From Fibrobacter sp. UWB4 (GTDB lineage: Bacteria > Fibrobacterota > Fibrobacteria > Fibrobacterales > Fibrobacteraceae): a stretch of DNA of 64,000 bases. Location: assembly GCF_002210345.1 (NCBI RefSeq), contig NZ_MWQI01000005.1:62001-126000 (forward strand), written 5' to 3'. The notes under the pieces are model-generated. The model did not search any database. It had not been told where the DNA came from and saw only the letters and a program-made list of their open reading frames with translations. Below are positions 17,276-25,891 of the stretch, in pieces (position 1 is the first letter of the stretch; each line of letters starts with the position of its first letter). Both the position numbers and the translations under genes were made by a program.

Positions 17276-18970
17276 ATGGCCGAACAAAACAAAGCAGAAA
17301 AATTCGTTTTCTACATGTACAAAATGACCAAGTCCTATCCACCTAACAAAGAGGTGCTGAAGGACATTTCTTTGAGCTTCTACTATGGCGCAAAGATTGG
17401 TATTATCGGCCAGAACGGTGCCGGTAAGTCAACGCTTCTCCGCATCATGGCGGGTATCGACAAGGAATTCCAAGGCGAAGCTTGGATTGAACCGGGCCGC
17501 ACCGCAGGTTACTTGCCGCAGGAACCGCAGCTTGACCCGAACTTGACCGTCAAGGAAAACGTGATGCAGGCTGTTGCTAAAAAGCAGGCCGTGCTCGACC
17601 GCTTCAACGAAATTTCCATGAAGTTTGCTGAACCGATGGAAGACGACGAGATGAACAAGCTCCTCGACGAACAGGCTAAGCTTCAGGACATTATCGACGC
17701 TCAGGATTTGTGGAGCCTCGATCGCAATATTGAAATTGCAATGGATGCTCTCCGTTGCCCGCCGGGTGATTGGCCGGTGACGAACCTTTCCGGTGGTGAA
17801 AAGCGCCGCGTGGCTCTCTGCCGCTTGCTCCTCGAAGAACCGGATTTGTTGCTCCTTGACGAACCGACGAACCACTTGGATGCCGAAACGGTTGCATGGC
17901 TCGAACGCCACCTCCGCGAATACAAGGGTTCCGTGATTCTCGTGACGCATGACCGTTACTTCCTTGACAACGTAACGAACTGGATTTTGGAAATTGACCG
18001 CGGTCGCGGCATTCCTTGGGAAGGCAATTACGCCCAGTGGCTGGACCAGAAGCTTGAACGCATGAAGAACGAAGAAAAGGGTGAATCTGACCGTCAGAAG
18101 CGCCTCGCTCGTGAACAGGAATGGGTCAAGCAGAGTCCGAAGGCTCGCCAGGCAAAGAGCAAGGCTCGTCTCAAGGCTTACGAAGAACTCTTGGCCGAAG
18201 ATTCCAAGGAACAGATCAAGGTGGCTCAAATCCACATTGCAAACGGCAAGCGCTTGGGCGATGTCGTCATTCAGGCGGAACATTTGCAGAAGGCCTTTGG
18301 CGAAAAGGTGCTGTTCGACGATTTGAACTTCAGCTTGCCGCGTTCGGGCATCGTGGGCATTATCGGTCCGAACGGTGCTGGTAAGACAACTTTGTTCAAG
18401 ATGATTATGGGCCAGGAAAAGCCCGATGGCGGTACGCTCAAGATTGGCGAAACTGTCGAAATCATCAGCATGGAACAGGGCCGCGAAAGTTTGGACGATT
18501 CCAAGACGGTTTGTGAATCCATCACGGGTGGCAATGATGAAATCTTGGTGGGCGACCGCAAGATGAACGGACGCGCTTACTGCGGTCTCTTCAACTTCAC
18601 GGGTGCCGCCCAGCAGAAAAAGCTCTCGCAGCTCTCCGGTGGTGAACGTAACCGTGTGCTTATGGCAAAGAACTTGCAGAAGCCGGGCAACCTCTTGTTC
18701 CTAGACGAACCGACGAACGACTTGGATATCGAAACATTGCAGGCTTTGGAACAGGCTATCCTCAAGTTCGCAGGCTGCGCCGTGATCATCTCGCATGACC
18801 GCTGGTTCCTCGACCGTATCGCCACGCACATCCTCGCTTACGAAGGTGATTCGAAGGTCGTGTGGTTCGAAGGCAACTGGAGCGAATACGAAGCTGATCG
18901 TCGCAAGCGCCTCGGCGAAGACGCTGACAATCCGAAGCCGATCAAGTACAAGACACTCAAGCGTGACTAA
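17276..18970 (+). CDS. ettA: EttA, ABC-F translational throttle ATPase
   Basis: 564 residues with two ABC ATPase domains: Walker A GQNGAGKST and GPNGAGKTT, two LSGGE signatures, and the Arm and inter-domain P-site tRNA-interaction linker typical of EttA. ABC-F EttA binds the ribosomal E site and gates entry into elongation according to ATP/ADP. No membrane domain is present, as expected. It is monocistronic, ends at a strong terminator, and its wording is close to the proteobacterial EttA family throughout, so the assignment is firm. The ribosome site is weak (GAAAAGAG). Confidence 0.95.
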   Translation: MAEQNKAEKFVFYMYKMTKSYPPNKEVLKDISLSFYYGAKIGIIGQNGAGKSTLLRIMAGIDKEFQGEAWIEPGRTAGYLPQEPQLDPNLTVKENVMQAVAKKQAVLDRFNEISMKFAEPMEDDEMNKLLDEQAKLQDIIDAQDLWSLDRNIEIAMDALRCPPGDWPVTNLSGGEKRRVALCRLLLEEPDLLLLDEPTNHLDAETVAWLERHLREYKGSVILVTHDRYFLDNVTNWILEIDRGRGIPWEGNYAQWLDQKLERMKNEEKGESDRQKRLAREQEWVKQSPKARQAKSKARLKAYEELLAEDSKEQIKVAQIHIANGKRLGDVVIQAEHLQKAFGEKVLFDDLNFSLPRSGIVGIIGPNGAGKTTLFKMIMGQEKPDGGTLKIGETVEIISMEQGRESLDDSKTVCESITGGNDEILVGDRKMNGRAYCGLFNFTGAAQQKKLSQLSGGERNRVLMAKNLQKPGNLLFLDEPTNDLDIETLQALEQAILKFAGCAVIISHDRWFLDRIATHILAYEGDSKVVWFEGNWSEYEADRRKRLGEDADNPKPIKYKTLKRD

Positions 18971-18975
18971 AAAAC

Positions 18976-18998
18976 GGGACTCGAAAGAGTCCCTTTTT
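18976..18998. terminator. intrinsic terminator after ettA
   Basis: Stem GGGACTC / GAGTCCC with a GAAA loop, T5 on the plus strand and an A-run before it. It ends ettA and can also end the leftward frameshifted gene at 19024-19258. Confidence 0.85.
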
Positions 18999-19023
18999 AA
19001 TTATTTGCTGCTGCGGCTAGAAA

Positions 19024-19258
19024 TTATTTTTGGTTTAAATGATGCCGTTCAAGGACTTGTCTTTTTGCGATGTTCTTTGCTACCTCAAGCATTTTGTCTC
19101 CGGCAAGGTCTAGTGCTGCGGCTTCCTTGAAGTCGAGCTTGACGTTTGCCTTGTTTGCATCGATGACTGTCTGAAACTTGTAAAAGACCTATGCTGATGA
19201 TGGATATGATAATGGCGGTTGCGATAAAAACGACTTTGTTGATGAATTGAACTTCCAC
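19024..19258 (-). pseudogene. frameshifted small membrane protein gene
   Basis: Read leftward from GTG 19258 the frame gives an N-terminal charged start and one membrane helix (FINKVVFIATAIIISIISIG). Near 19187 the reading must shift by one base to continue as VFYKFQTVIDANKANVKLDF and on through KEAAALDLAGDKMLEVAKNIAK to TAA at 19024-19026. The span is 235 nt, one more than a multiple of three. Codon use in both halves fits the genome. Either a decayed gene of about 77 residues or a sequencing slip in a GG pair. Downstream of the radical SAM pair, same strand; function unknown. Confidence 0.55.
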
Positions 19259-19302
19259 AGTTTTATCCGATATAAAGTTACTTCTTTAATATACTTTTAT
19301 AA

Positions 19303-19371
19303 TCATTTGTAATTTGCGGGAACTTCGTATCCGTGTTTGCGTAGCTGTGCTACGTAATCCTTGTTCTGCAA
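19303..19371 (-). CDS. possible 22-residue peptide or gene remnant after the radical SAM gene
   Basis: A frame from TTG 19371 to TGA 19303-19305 encodes LQNKDYVAQLRKHGYEVPANYK. AGGGAA lies about 10 nt before the TTG. It begins 15 nt past the stop of the HemN-like gene on the same strand. The composition looks protein-like, but the frame is too short to prove. It could be a tiny peptide, a leftover C-terminus of a deleted gene, or chance. Confidence 0.25.
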   Translation of the reverse strand: MQNKDYVAQLRKHGYEVPANYK

Positions 19372-19385
19372 GCGAAAACAATTCC

Positions 19386-20639
19386 CTAAAATTCAATCTT
19401 CTCCGGGAACGCTTCTTTCCTCATTATTCCCCACATCTTGTCAATGTAAGAGAGCGTGTAGAACTGCTCGTAGTAATGATAGTAAAAGGCTCCCTTCATG
19501 GTCATGGAATAGACTCCGTTCTCTTTTGTCAGGAATCCGATTTTTTGCGCTAGCCAGAAATCAAAGCCGTACATTTTCTGGAGCGGGACGCCAAAGAAAT
19601 GCTCGAATTTCTTTTCGTCCAGTTGCATGCTGTAAAGCGTCCAGAACAGGTAATACACCATCCTCTGCCTTGGTGTGAAGCGGATGGTCAATGAGGTCGG
19701 CAACTTATCGCTGTCAATCCTCTTGCAGTATTCCTCTACGGAGAAGGTATTTATCTTGAACTGTTTTTGAAGGAGTGTTGTGGCGGAACATCCGAATCCG
19801 AGGAAGCTGTCGCGGGTCATGGATGAATATTTGGCTTCTTTCTTGTTCGAGAAAGTCCAGATGGAACTGCGGTGGTATCCCTTCTCGTTGAAGTAGGCGG
19901 TGATTCGGTCTAGCAGCTCCTTTTTCTGCTTTTTCGGCATCGTTTTCACTTTGCTTTTGGTAAAGGAAAAATCGATGAACGGGTAAATTGCTACATGGTT
20001 TGCGCCGCTTTCGAATGCGGTATCCACGTCCGCTTTGATGTCTTCGTAAGTCTGGTCGGGGAGCGCGAAGATGAAGTCCATGGAAACTGTTTCGAATTCC
20101 ACGGCGCTTAGGGCTTCTTTTAATTTGTTTGCGTCAACTTTCTTTCGCCCGAGAATGTTTTGGTATTTTTCCTGGAACGATTGGATGCCTATGCTGAGTT
20201 TTGTAACGCCCGCATTTTTCAGCCTTTGGAGTGTTTCGACATTCACGTTGTCGGGGTGCAGCTCGACGCCGACGCCTTCGGTTACGATGAAATGTTCCTG
20301 GATCGCTTCTATGATTTCTCCGATTCTATCTGCGATTAGGGCGGGTGTGCCGCCGCCAAAATACAGGCTGGTCGTTTCTTTCTTGTTTTTGTATTGACCG
20401 CCGACTTTATGGATTTCCCTTATCAGCGCGTCAATGTAGCGGTCGCACAGAGCCTTGTTATAGACGGTCTTGCAATAGGGGCAGAATGTGCAGATGCTTT
20501 TGCAGAAAGGGATATGCACGTAGAGGCCGAGATTCTCACATTCCTCGAAGGGGAGAATCTCGTCGTATTCGTTTTTGAATAAAAAAGGCTTAATGGACCG
20601 GGTCAGCCACGCTCTAGTTAAAGTCGTTCTCAAACTCAT
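19386..20639 (-). CDS. HemN/HemW-like radical SAM protein
   Basis: 417 residues. The radical SAM cluster motif CKSICTFC (Cys46, Cys50, Cys53) with a fourth Cys at 56, the YFGGGTP segment, ELHPDNV and GIQSFQEKYQ follow the coproporphyrinogen-dehydrogenase family, and the C-terminal part resembles the HemN C-terminal domain. True HemN/HemW genes normally stand alone; this one starts 19 nt after a second radical SAM gene, so it more likely works with it on some other substrate. Fold call firm, function open. Confidence 0.8.
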   Translation of the reverse strand: MSLRTTLTRAWLTRSIKPFLFKNEYDEILPFEECENLGLYVHIPFCKSICTFCPYCKTVYNKALCDRYIDALIREIHKVGGQYKNKKETTSLYFGGGTPALIADRIGEIIEAIQEHFIVTEGVGVELHPDNVNVETLQRLKNAGVTKLSIGIQSFQEKYQNILGRKKVDANKLKEALSAVEFETVSMDFIFALPDQTYEDIKADVDTAFESGANHVAIYPFIDFSFTKSKVKTMPKKQKKELLDRITAYFNEKGYHRSSIWTFSNKKEAKYSSMTRDSFLGFGCSATTLLQKQFKINTFSVEEYCKRIDSDKLPTSLTIRFTPRQRMVYYLFWTLYSMQLDEKKFEHFFGVPLQKMYGFDFWLAQKIGFLTKENGVYSMTMKGAFYYHYYEQFYTLSYIDKMWGIMRKEAFPEKIEF

Positions 20640-20658
20640 TCAAAAAACTCTCGTTAGC

Positions 20659-21561
20659 TTATACGTACTTGAGGTATGTCCTTACCGCTTCGAAGGCGAT
20701 TTTCAAATTGCCCCTGAAAAGCAGGGTGTATTCCGCAACGAAGAAGTAACCGCATTCTTCGCAAAGTCCCGGAACGTCGATGCACCTTCCGCATACCGAA
20801 ATTTTGCCGTCTTCGATGACCAGGCACTGGTAGCACGGGGTGGGGAAGCTGTTGTTGACGAGGTACGGGAGGGAAGCCTTGAGATTGAATATCGGGTAGC
20901 CTTTGTCCATCATCTGCAAGATGGTATCTGCAATTTTCTGCTTTTCGTCTTTGGACAGGAAAAGGTTTCTCGTGTCGGGATAAGGCGTGTGGAAATTGAA
21001 CGAAACCGCCCGCACGTTTTTCGTGTCCTTCGCGATCTGGCAAACATCCCGCACGGCATCCTTGTTAATCTGGTTGATAGCCATGTAGAAGCAGATGTTG
21101 TCTGCGGTGGCGTTCTTGACATTCTCCATGATGGTATCGAATGTGTTGCCTCTGATGGCGTTATGGCGTTCCCTGTCGCCGTCAAGGCTTAGCAGAAGCA
21201 GGTCCGCTTCGGGCAAGTCGATGGGTTGTGTTCCGTTCGTGACCACGTTGACAATCATGAAGCCCATTCTCTTGGCTTCGATGACCAGATCCCTGACTGT
21301 CAAATCGCCGTCTCTCCACAAGAACGTTTCGCCGCCGCAGAAGAATAGAATCCGCGCGCCCATGTCGTACAATGTCTGCATCTCCTTTTTGATCTGGGTG
21401 TAGGGATGCATGATTGAAGTGATGTTGTTGACGGAACAGTGCTTGCATTTCAGGTTGCAGCGGTCGGTTACGATGACGGTGCCTAAAATCGGATCTTTCT
21501 TTTTGAAAAGGACTGTCTTTAGCCAGAAGTTTGCGAAGTAAAGGAAGGACGAGATTTTCAT
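20659..21561 (-). CDS. radical SAM protein with C-terminal Cys cluster
   Basis: 300 residues. The radical SAM motif CNLKCKHC (Cys35, 39, 42) lies in a TIM-barrel-like domain. Near the C-terminus three CxxC pairs (Cys243/246, 257/260, 267/270) resemble a SPASM-like auxiliary iron-sulfur site. The ATG follows AAAGGA by 8 nt. It is the first gene of a two-gene operon with the HemN-like protein. SPASM-type enzymes often modify peptides, while the hydrophobic N-terminus hints at membrane contact; lipid modification is an equal possibility. No precursor peptide is certain. Confidence 0.8.
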   Translation of the reverse strand: MKISSFLYFANFWLKTVLFKKKDPILGTVIVTDRCNLKCKHCSVNNITSIMHPYTQIKKEMQTLYDMGARILFFCGGETFLWRDGDLTVRDLVIEAKRMGFMIVNVVTNGTQPIDLPEADLLLLSLDGDRERHNAIRGNTFDTIMENVKNATADNICFYMAINQINKDAVRDVCQIAKDTKNVRAVSFNFHTPYPDTRNLFLSKDEKQKIADTILQMMDKGYPIFNLKASLPYLVNNSFPTPCYQCLVIEDGKISVCGRCIDVPGLCEECGYFFVAEYTLLFRGNLKIAFEAVRTYLKYV

Positions 21562-21660
21562 TAAAATTTTCCTTTGACAAAAATTTCTTTATTATTAAAT
21601 CGGTAATGATATTATACAAAAAATATGCCTTTCGGGATTGATTTCATGTTTTTTGAGAAT

Positions 21661-21900
21661 TTTTACGTCAATTTCGGGGAAAAATACGCGTTTTGACGTA
21701 AACTTTTAAACAAAGTAATGAATTTTGCGCTTTAAAAACAAAATTTTATTCTTCACAGCGACATTTATGGGTGAAAAAATGTTTTTGATGAGAAATTTGT
21801 GTGCTGAAAAGTACATTTTGCCTCAAAAAAGAACGTTAAATTACAGACAACGTTGAAAATTTACGTAAAAAAGAGATTTTTTTTCTTGTTTTGACGTAAA
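21661..21900. promoter_or_regulatory. repeated TTGACGTAAA motif upstream of the radical SAM operon
   Basis: The AT-rich gap 21562-22047 has no convincing gene. TTGACGTAAA occurs at 21693-21702 and 21891-21900 on the plus strand, and inverted (TTTTACGTCAA) at 21661-21671; TTACGTAAAA at 21861-21870 and TTTTTGACG near 21926 are partial copies. Repetition at this density suggests binding sites for one regulator of the radical SAM operon. No protein can be named. Confidence 0.45.
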
Positions 21901-22047
21901 AAACGACGTTTTTTCAAAATCAAGCTTTTTGACGCGCCTTTTACATCGTTAATCTCTGCTTTCATGATGATTAAATTATCTTTTGCAAAGTCCTTATATT
22001 TTTTCAATTCCCGACCGCCAACTTCTGACTACCTACTGCCTACTAAT

Positions 22048-22692
22048 ATGCTCCATGTTTTTAAACACGAACTTCGTTTGATTTTCAGGGATCCGCGTTT
22101 CTGGATCCCGTTCATCATCCCGCCGGTAATCCTCGCGGCGAGCCAGGCGATTGCCGTGTCGCGTTACGGTGGCGAGATTATGCAGGGCATGGAAAGCTAC
22201 ATGATGCTTCTGCTCGGTTGCTTGATGGCTCCGATGGGCGCTCCTTTGGCGGGTGACAGTTTTGCGGGCGAGCGCGAACGCAATTCGCTGGAACTTTTGC
22301 AACTTTCGCCGATTGCGCCTGCGAAACTTTTCTGGGGCAAGCTCCTTGCCGTTCTTCCGTTTCCGCTAGTGTTTGCACTTTTGGCGCAGTTGGGCTATTG
22401 GTTTTCGCATTCCGAGATTACAACGCTGGAGGCTGGTGCATCTATGCTTGGTGCGCTCTCGGCGGTGCTCCTCACGACCGCATTTTCGTTGATGGTGTCG
22501 CTTCGTGTAAAAACTGTCCGTGCGGCAACTCATATGACGTTGTTCTTTATAGTTCCTCTTCTTTTGTTAGTGCAAATGGGGCACGAAGTATTTTTGCAGG
22601 GCTTGCTTATACCAGTTGTAATTTTGTTTTTGTCTACTGTAGTTAGCGTTGCTGTGACTGTTGTGGGAATGCGAAAATTTGTAAGTTTATAA
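22048..22692 (+). CDS. orphan ABC-2-type transporter permease
   Basis: 214 residues with six predicted membrane helices and the ABC-2 permease pattern: an N-terminal cytoplasmic helix followed by RDPRFW, and the conserved GERERNSLELLQLSPI segment after helix 2, typical of NatB/Na-export-like and gliding-type permeases. I chose ATG 22048; the longer frame from 21964 reads through a CTACTGCCTACT-type intergenic repeat. No ATPase gene is adjacent, so its partner must lie elsewhere or it is a leftover. Substrate unknown. Confidence 0.7.
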   Translation: MLHVFKHELRLIFRDPRFWIPFIIPPVILAASQAIAVSRYGGEIMQGMESYMMLLLGCLMAPMGAPLAGDSFAGERERNSLELLQLSPIAPAKLFWGKLLAVLPFPLVFALLAQLGYWFSHSEITTLEAGASMLGALSAVLLTTAFSLMVSLRVKTVRAATHMTLFFIVPLLLLVQMGHEVFLQGLLIPVVILFLSTVVSVAVTVVGMRKFVSL

Positions 22693-22723
22693 ATTACGAT
22701 ATAAATAAAAAAGGAGAAATGAA

Positions 22724-23281
22724 ATGAATAAATTATTATTGGCTTTGGGCACGATTGCGTTTGCTCTTGCGTTGACGGCTTGCGATGATTCCGCATCGAG
22801 TGGCGATAGTAATGGTTCCGGTTCAAATACAACGAGCAAAACGACAGGAAGTTTCCCGCCGAATGGGGACGAAGGCTTCTATTGCGATGTTACGGATGGC
22901 ACAAATGCAGATGGCTCGTACTGGAAACAGATTAAGGTGAATATTCCGAAATACAAAGGCCATGTGGAAAAATTTACGTTTGACCAAAACGGCACTGGGA
23001 CTCAGTATTACGAAGACTCCTTTTTTTATACAACGTCTTATGAAAAAACGGCCATGTGCTTGGAGTATGAAGACGGGTTAAAAGAAAACTCACACAAGAG
23101 AAATTATACCGAAACTTATTGTGGAAACGGATTCTATTATTTTGTTATTAGCTTCCAGAACTTACACTTGGAAACGCTTCATTCGCAGGTGGACGATTAC
23201 GAAGATGATTGCAAAGATTACGAAAAGAAGTGGAAAGACGGCGATTACGACGAATTCATAGAAAAAAGGACTTGGAGATAA
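22724..23281 (+). CDS. small secreted lipoprotein, unknown function
   Basis: 185 residues. A lipoprotein signal ends LTAC (Cys20), followed by a Ser/Gly/Thr-rich linker (21-45) and a globular part of about 140 residues with four Cys that could form two disulfides. AAGGAG sits before the ATG. The Tyr/Asp/Lys-rich globular part matches no domain I recognise. It is the last rightward gene before the leftward rnpB. Confidence 0.75.
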   Translation: MNKLLLALGTIAFALALTACDDSASSGDSNGSGSNTTSKTTGSFPPNGDEGFYCDVTDGTNADGSYWKQIKVNIPKYKGHVEKFTFDQNGTGTQYYEDSFFYTTSYEKTAMCLEYEDGLKENSHKRNYTETYCGNGFYYFVISFQNLHLETLHSQVDDYEDDCKDYEKKWKDGDYDEFIEKRTWR

Positions 23282-23291
23282 TCTATAAGGA

Positions 23292-23320
23292 GAATGCCTC
23301 CGCTCTTAGCGGAGGCATTC
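23292..23320 (-). terminator. hairpin downstream of rnpB
   Basis: Perfect 13-bp stem GAATGCCTCCGCT / AGCGGAGGCATTC with a 3-nt loop. It lies right after the RNase P RNA on the minus strand and also after the lipoprotein gene on the plus strand. The T-run is poor on both sides, so it may act as a processing barrier as well as a terminator. Confidence 0.6.
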
Positions 23321-23325
23321 AAATA

Positions 23326-23682
23326 GGGTAACTATAAGCCGGGTTCTGTACTCCTTGCGGAGCGATGACCATCTCTCTGGACGAATCGTTACCGACCGCC
23401 TCAAGCGACCTACCCGGATATCCAGCTGGCGCGGGCCGCACCAGGCTCTTTCGAGCGGAATCCTGCTTGGTCTTGCACCGGATGAGGTTTACCATGCCAC
23501 TCCTGTCACCAGTCGTGCGGTGAGCTCTTACCTCGCCGTTTCACCCTTACTCGCATTGCTGCGGGCGGTCTATTCTCTGCTGCACTTTCTGTCGCGTTTC
23601 CGCGCCTGGACGTTATCCAGCATCTTGCCCTGCGGTGCCCGGACTTTCCTCCAGCTGTGAAGCCGGCGGCCATCCGCTACCC
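23326..23682 (-). ncRNA. rnpB: RNase P RNA, bacterial type A
   Basis: Catalytic RNA that matures tRNA 5' ends. The conserved core is clear on the minus strand: GGAGGAAAGTCCGGGC near the 5' side, and GCCGCACCAGGC-type and AGAACCCGGCTTAT segments toward the 3' end. The P1 helix pairs GGGTAGC (23682-23676) with GTTACCC (23332-23326), which fixes both ends within a few bases. A strong promoter lies directly upstream. Confidence 0.92.
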
Positions 23683-23689
23683 GCCTTCA

Positions 23690-23718
23690 AATGTAGAAAA
23701 AGCAACGGGAACGTGCAA
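23690..23718 (-). promoter_or_regulatory. rnpB promoter
   Basis: On the minus strand TTGCAC (23718-23713) and TACATT (23695-23690) are 17 bp apart. The RNA start inferred from P1 follows 7 nt after the -10. This gives a useful local calibration of promoter geometry. Confidence 0.75.
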
Positions 23719-23786
23719 GTATAGAAATCGGCGAAATCTCTCGTCTCTTGTCTCTCGTCACTCGTCTAAAATTGTATATTCTCCTT

Positions 23787-25511
23787 GTGAAAAATTTGAT
23801 ATTTTATTTGTTGTGCTTTGTTTCGGCGTCTGTTGCAGGCGCGCTGGATTCTAATGCCGTTTTCCGAGTCGATGAAATTCGATATGAAATTGGCGATGCA
23901 TTTGATGATTCTCGTGTGCATACGAAATACGATAAGTGGGCGTACGATATCTTGAATTGGGTGCATATCGAAACACGTGAAGCTACAGTCCGTAAGCTTT
24001 TGCTATTCGATAAAGGCGACTTGGTCAACCTGCATTTTCTTCTGGAATCGGAACGTTTTTTGCGAGACCAGAAATTCCTATCCGATGCTAATATTTCCGT
24101 TGCCGGCGAAAATGGCAAGAATGTCGTGACCGTCCAGACGAGTGATAACTGGACGCTTACGATCCCTGTGACGTTTGGCTTTTCGGGAAGCGAATGGTCT
24201 TACGACAACTTGGTCTGGGGCCTCGGTATTCAGGAAAGCAATTTCCTTGGGCTTGGGCAAAAGCTCGGATTTTACTACGGTCATGACGAATTTCGCAACA
24301 TGTTGCAGGTGGAATATGGCGATCCGCATTTCCTTTTCCGCTATAACCATTTGGATTTGTTGTACAGTTACAATACTGATGGCTATTTGGCTAGCTGGAA
24401 AATGTATGTGCCGTTTCTTAGCCGCAGTACGAACCAGTGGGCCTATACTCTTGAGGGCTTGAAAAACAAACGGAATGCATATGTCTATGGAAGTGGCGAT
24501 CTTCCGCATGGAACAGTTGAAGTAAAGCCTAAGCGCGCTTTGGATTCGCTCCCGCTTTTCAATGGTGAGAAAACTGTTGAACTGATGCAAATCGAAGATT
24601 ATATAAACGATTCACTCAGTTTCCGTTTTAGCCGGTCTTTCGGCGGAAAACAGCGTAAACTGTATTTAGGGGCAACGTATGATTATTTGCGCGAAACCGC
24701 AGATAAGGGTGAAATTTTGCGTTACCAGTTTACGGATGGAAAGAAAGCTTACGCGATTGATTCTGCAAGCGCTGTTAACGAATGGGTGCCGGAACGAAAG
24801 GATTCTCGCTTGGGCTTTTATGTGATGTATTCTAATTTACGTTATGAAAAAATTAAAAATTTCCATAATGTCAAATGGACCGAAGATGTTGACAAGGGCT
24901 TTTCCGTTAAAGCTCAGATTTCTAAAAATTACGAACAAATTGGAGCTGCGAACAATGATATTCGTTTAGATTTCTGGACGAATCTGTATCTTGGACGGGA
25001 ATTTCACCACCTGACGTTAAAGTCTTATATGAACTTTTATCTGGACCATGGCAAGCGTCATGACTTTTTTGGTCGCGTGAATGGTGAATATATTTTCCAT
25101 CCGAGCGATCGCTTTGCAACTGCATTGTCTGGCTTATTGGATGTTTACGATAATGCTAGATATGGCTATCAGTTGACTCTTGGAAAAGCTGATGGCTTTG
25201 TTGGCTTCCCGACTGGTTTTTACGCAGGGCAAGCTCGTGTTTATGCAAATTTGGAACAGCGCTGGTTCCCGGATATTGAAATATTGACGCTTGCGCCTGT
25301 TGTTGTCGCTTTTGGCAGTGTTGGCGAAACGGCTGCTCGTGTGATGGATATCAATCGTAAGGATTTGATTTATGTATTGGGTTGCGGTGTGCGACTGGCA
25401 CAGACAAAGTCTATCACACGATTGATAAACAAAATCGATATAAGTTTCCCGCTGAATGGCGCTCGCAAAGGTAAAGCTCATTTCTCGGTAACGACATCTT
25501 ATTCTTTATAA
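23787..25511 (+). CDS. one-POTRA Omp85/BamA-like outer-membrane protein
   Basis: About 574 residues. A signal peptide ends SASVAGA, then a single POTRA-like domain (about 55-125, with LLESERFLRDQKFLSDANI) and a long predicted beta-barrel end in aromatic-terminated strands. The layout suits TamA/BamA relatives that insert or secrete a partner, but no obvious partner is adjacent. I chose GTG 23787 because the signal peptide begins there; no ribosome site is seen, but TATATT lies 6 nt before it. The frame is open to TTG 23748. Family level only. Confidence 0.75.
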   Translation: MKNLIFYLLCFVSASVAGALDSNAVFRVDEIRYEIGDAFDDSRVHTKYDKWAYDILNWVHIETREATVRKLLLFDKGDLVNLHFLLESERFLRDQKFLSDANISVAGENGKNVVTVQTSDNWTLTIPVTFGFSGSEWSYDNLVWGLGIQESNFLGLGQKLGFYYGHDEFRNMLQVEYGDPHFLFRYNHLDLLYSYNTDGYLASWKMYVPFLSRSTNQWAYTLEGLKNKRNAYVYGSGDLPHGTVEVKPKRALDSLPLFNGEKTVELMQIEDYINDSLSFRFSRSFGGKQRKLYLGATYDYLRETADKGEILRYQFTDGKKAYAIDSASAVNEWVPERKDSRLGFYVMYSNLRYEKIKNFHNVKWTEDVDKGFSVKAQISKNYEQIGAANNDIRLDFWTNLYLGREFHHLTLKSYMNFYLDHGKRHDFFGRVNGEYIFHPSDRFATALSGLLDVYDNARYGYQLTLGKADGFVGFPTGFYAGQARVYANLEQRWFPDIEILTLAPVVVAFGSVGETAARVMDINRKDLIYVLGCGVRLAQTKSITRLINKIDISFPLNGARKGKAHFSVTTSYSL

Positions 25512-25531
25512 ACTTTTAAGGGAGCTTGAAC

Positions 25532-25888
25532 ATGGCGACGGATGAAGAAAAAAATCAAGACGAGGCTGCTCGCGAGAATCGTCGAAAAAGAGCTCGAGAA
25601 GTCAAGCGCGTTTTTATGCGTGTTGAAATTATCATCGGCATTATTGCCATGATCGCAGGTGCGTGGCTTACAATTCTCGTTTGGAATGAAGGGTATTTTG
25701 CGGGTGCCTTGATGCTTGTGATGACGGGTGGTATCAATGTGTTCCTTGCAGCGAAGGAACTCGTCAATCCGACCGACCATATTTTCCACTGGCAGGCGAT
25801 TTTCTTTTTGATCGTACGCCGTGCGATGTTCTTCTTGAATGTTGTCCTGATTGCGCTTGTCGTCGGTACAATGACGCGCTTGCTTTAG
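25532..25888 (+). CDS. small membrane protein, unknown function
   Basis: 118 residues. A highly charged N-terminal 30 residues (DEEKNQDEAARENRRKRARE) is followed by three predicted membrane helices. AAGGGAG precedes the ATG by 8 nt, supporting this start over the TTG two codons earlier. It follows the Omp85-like gene by 20 nt and is probably co-transcribed with it, which may hint at an envelope role. No recognised family. Confidence 0.65.
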   Translation: MATDEEKNQDEAARENRRKRAREVKRVFMRVEIIIGIIAMIAGAWLTILVWNEGYFAGALMLVMTGGINVFLAAKELVNPTDHIFHWQAIFFLIVRRAMFFLNVVLIALVVGTMTRLL

Positions 25889-25891
25889 ATT

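Noticed and set aside
21774-21855. 25-codon frame starting MFLMRNLCAEKY in the radical SAM upstream gap, as a precursor peptide
   Set aside because: Weak start site, opposite strand to the radical SAM genes and no leader/core character.
23355-23660. 101-codon plus-strand frame
   Set aside because: Lies wholly inside the RNase P RNA gene on the other strand.
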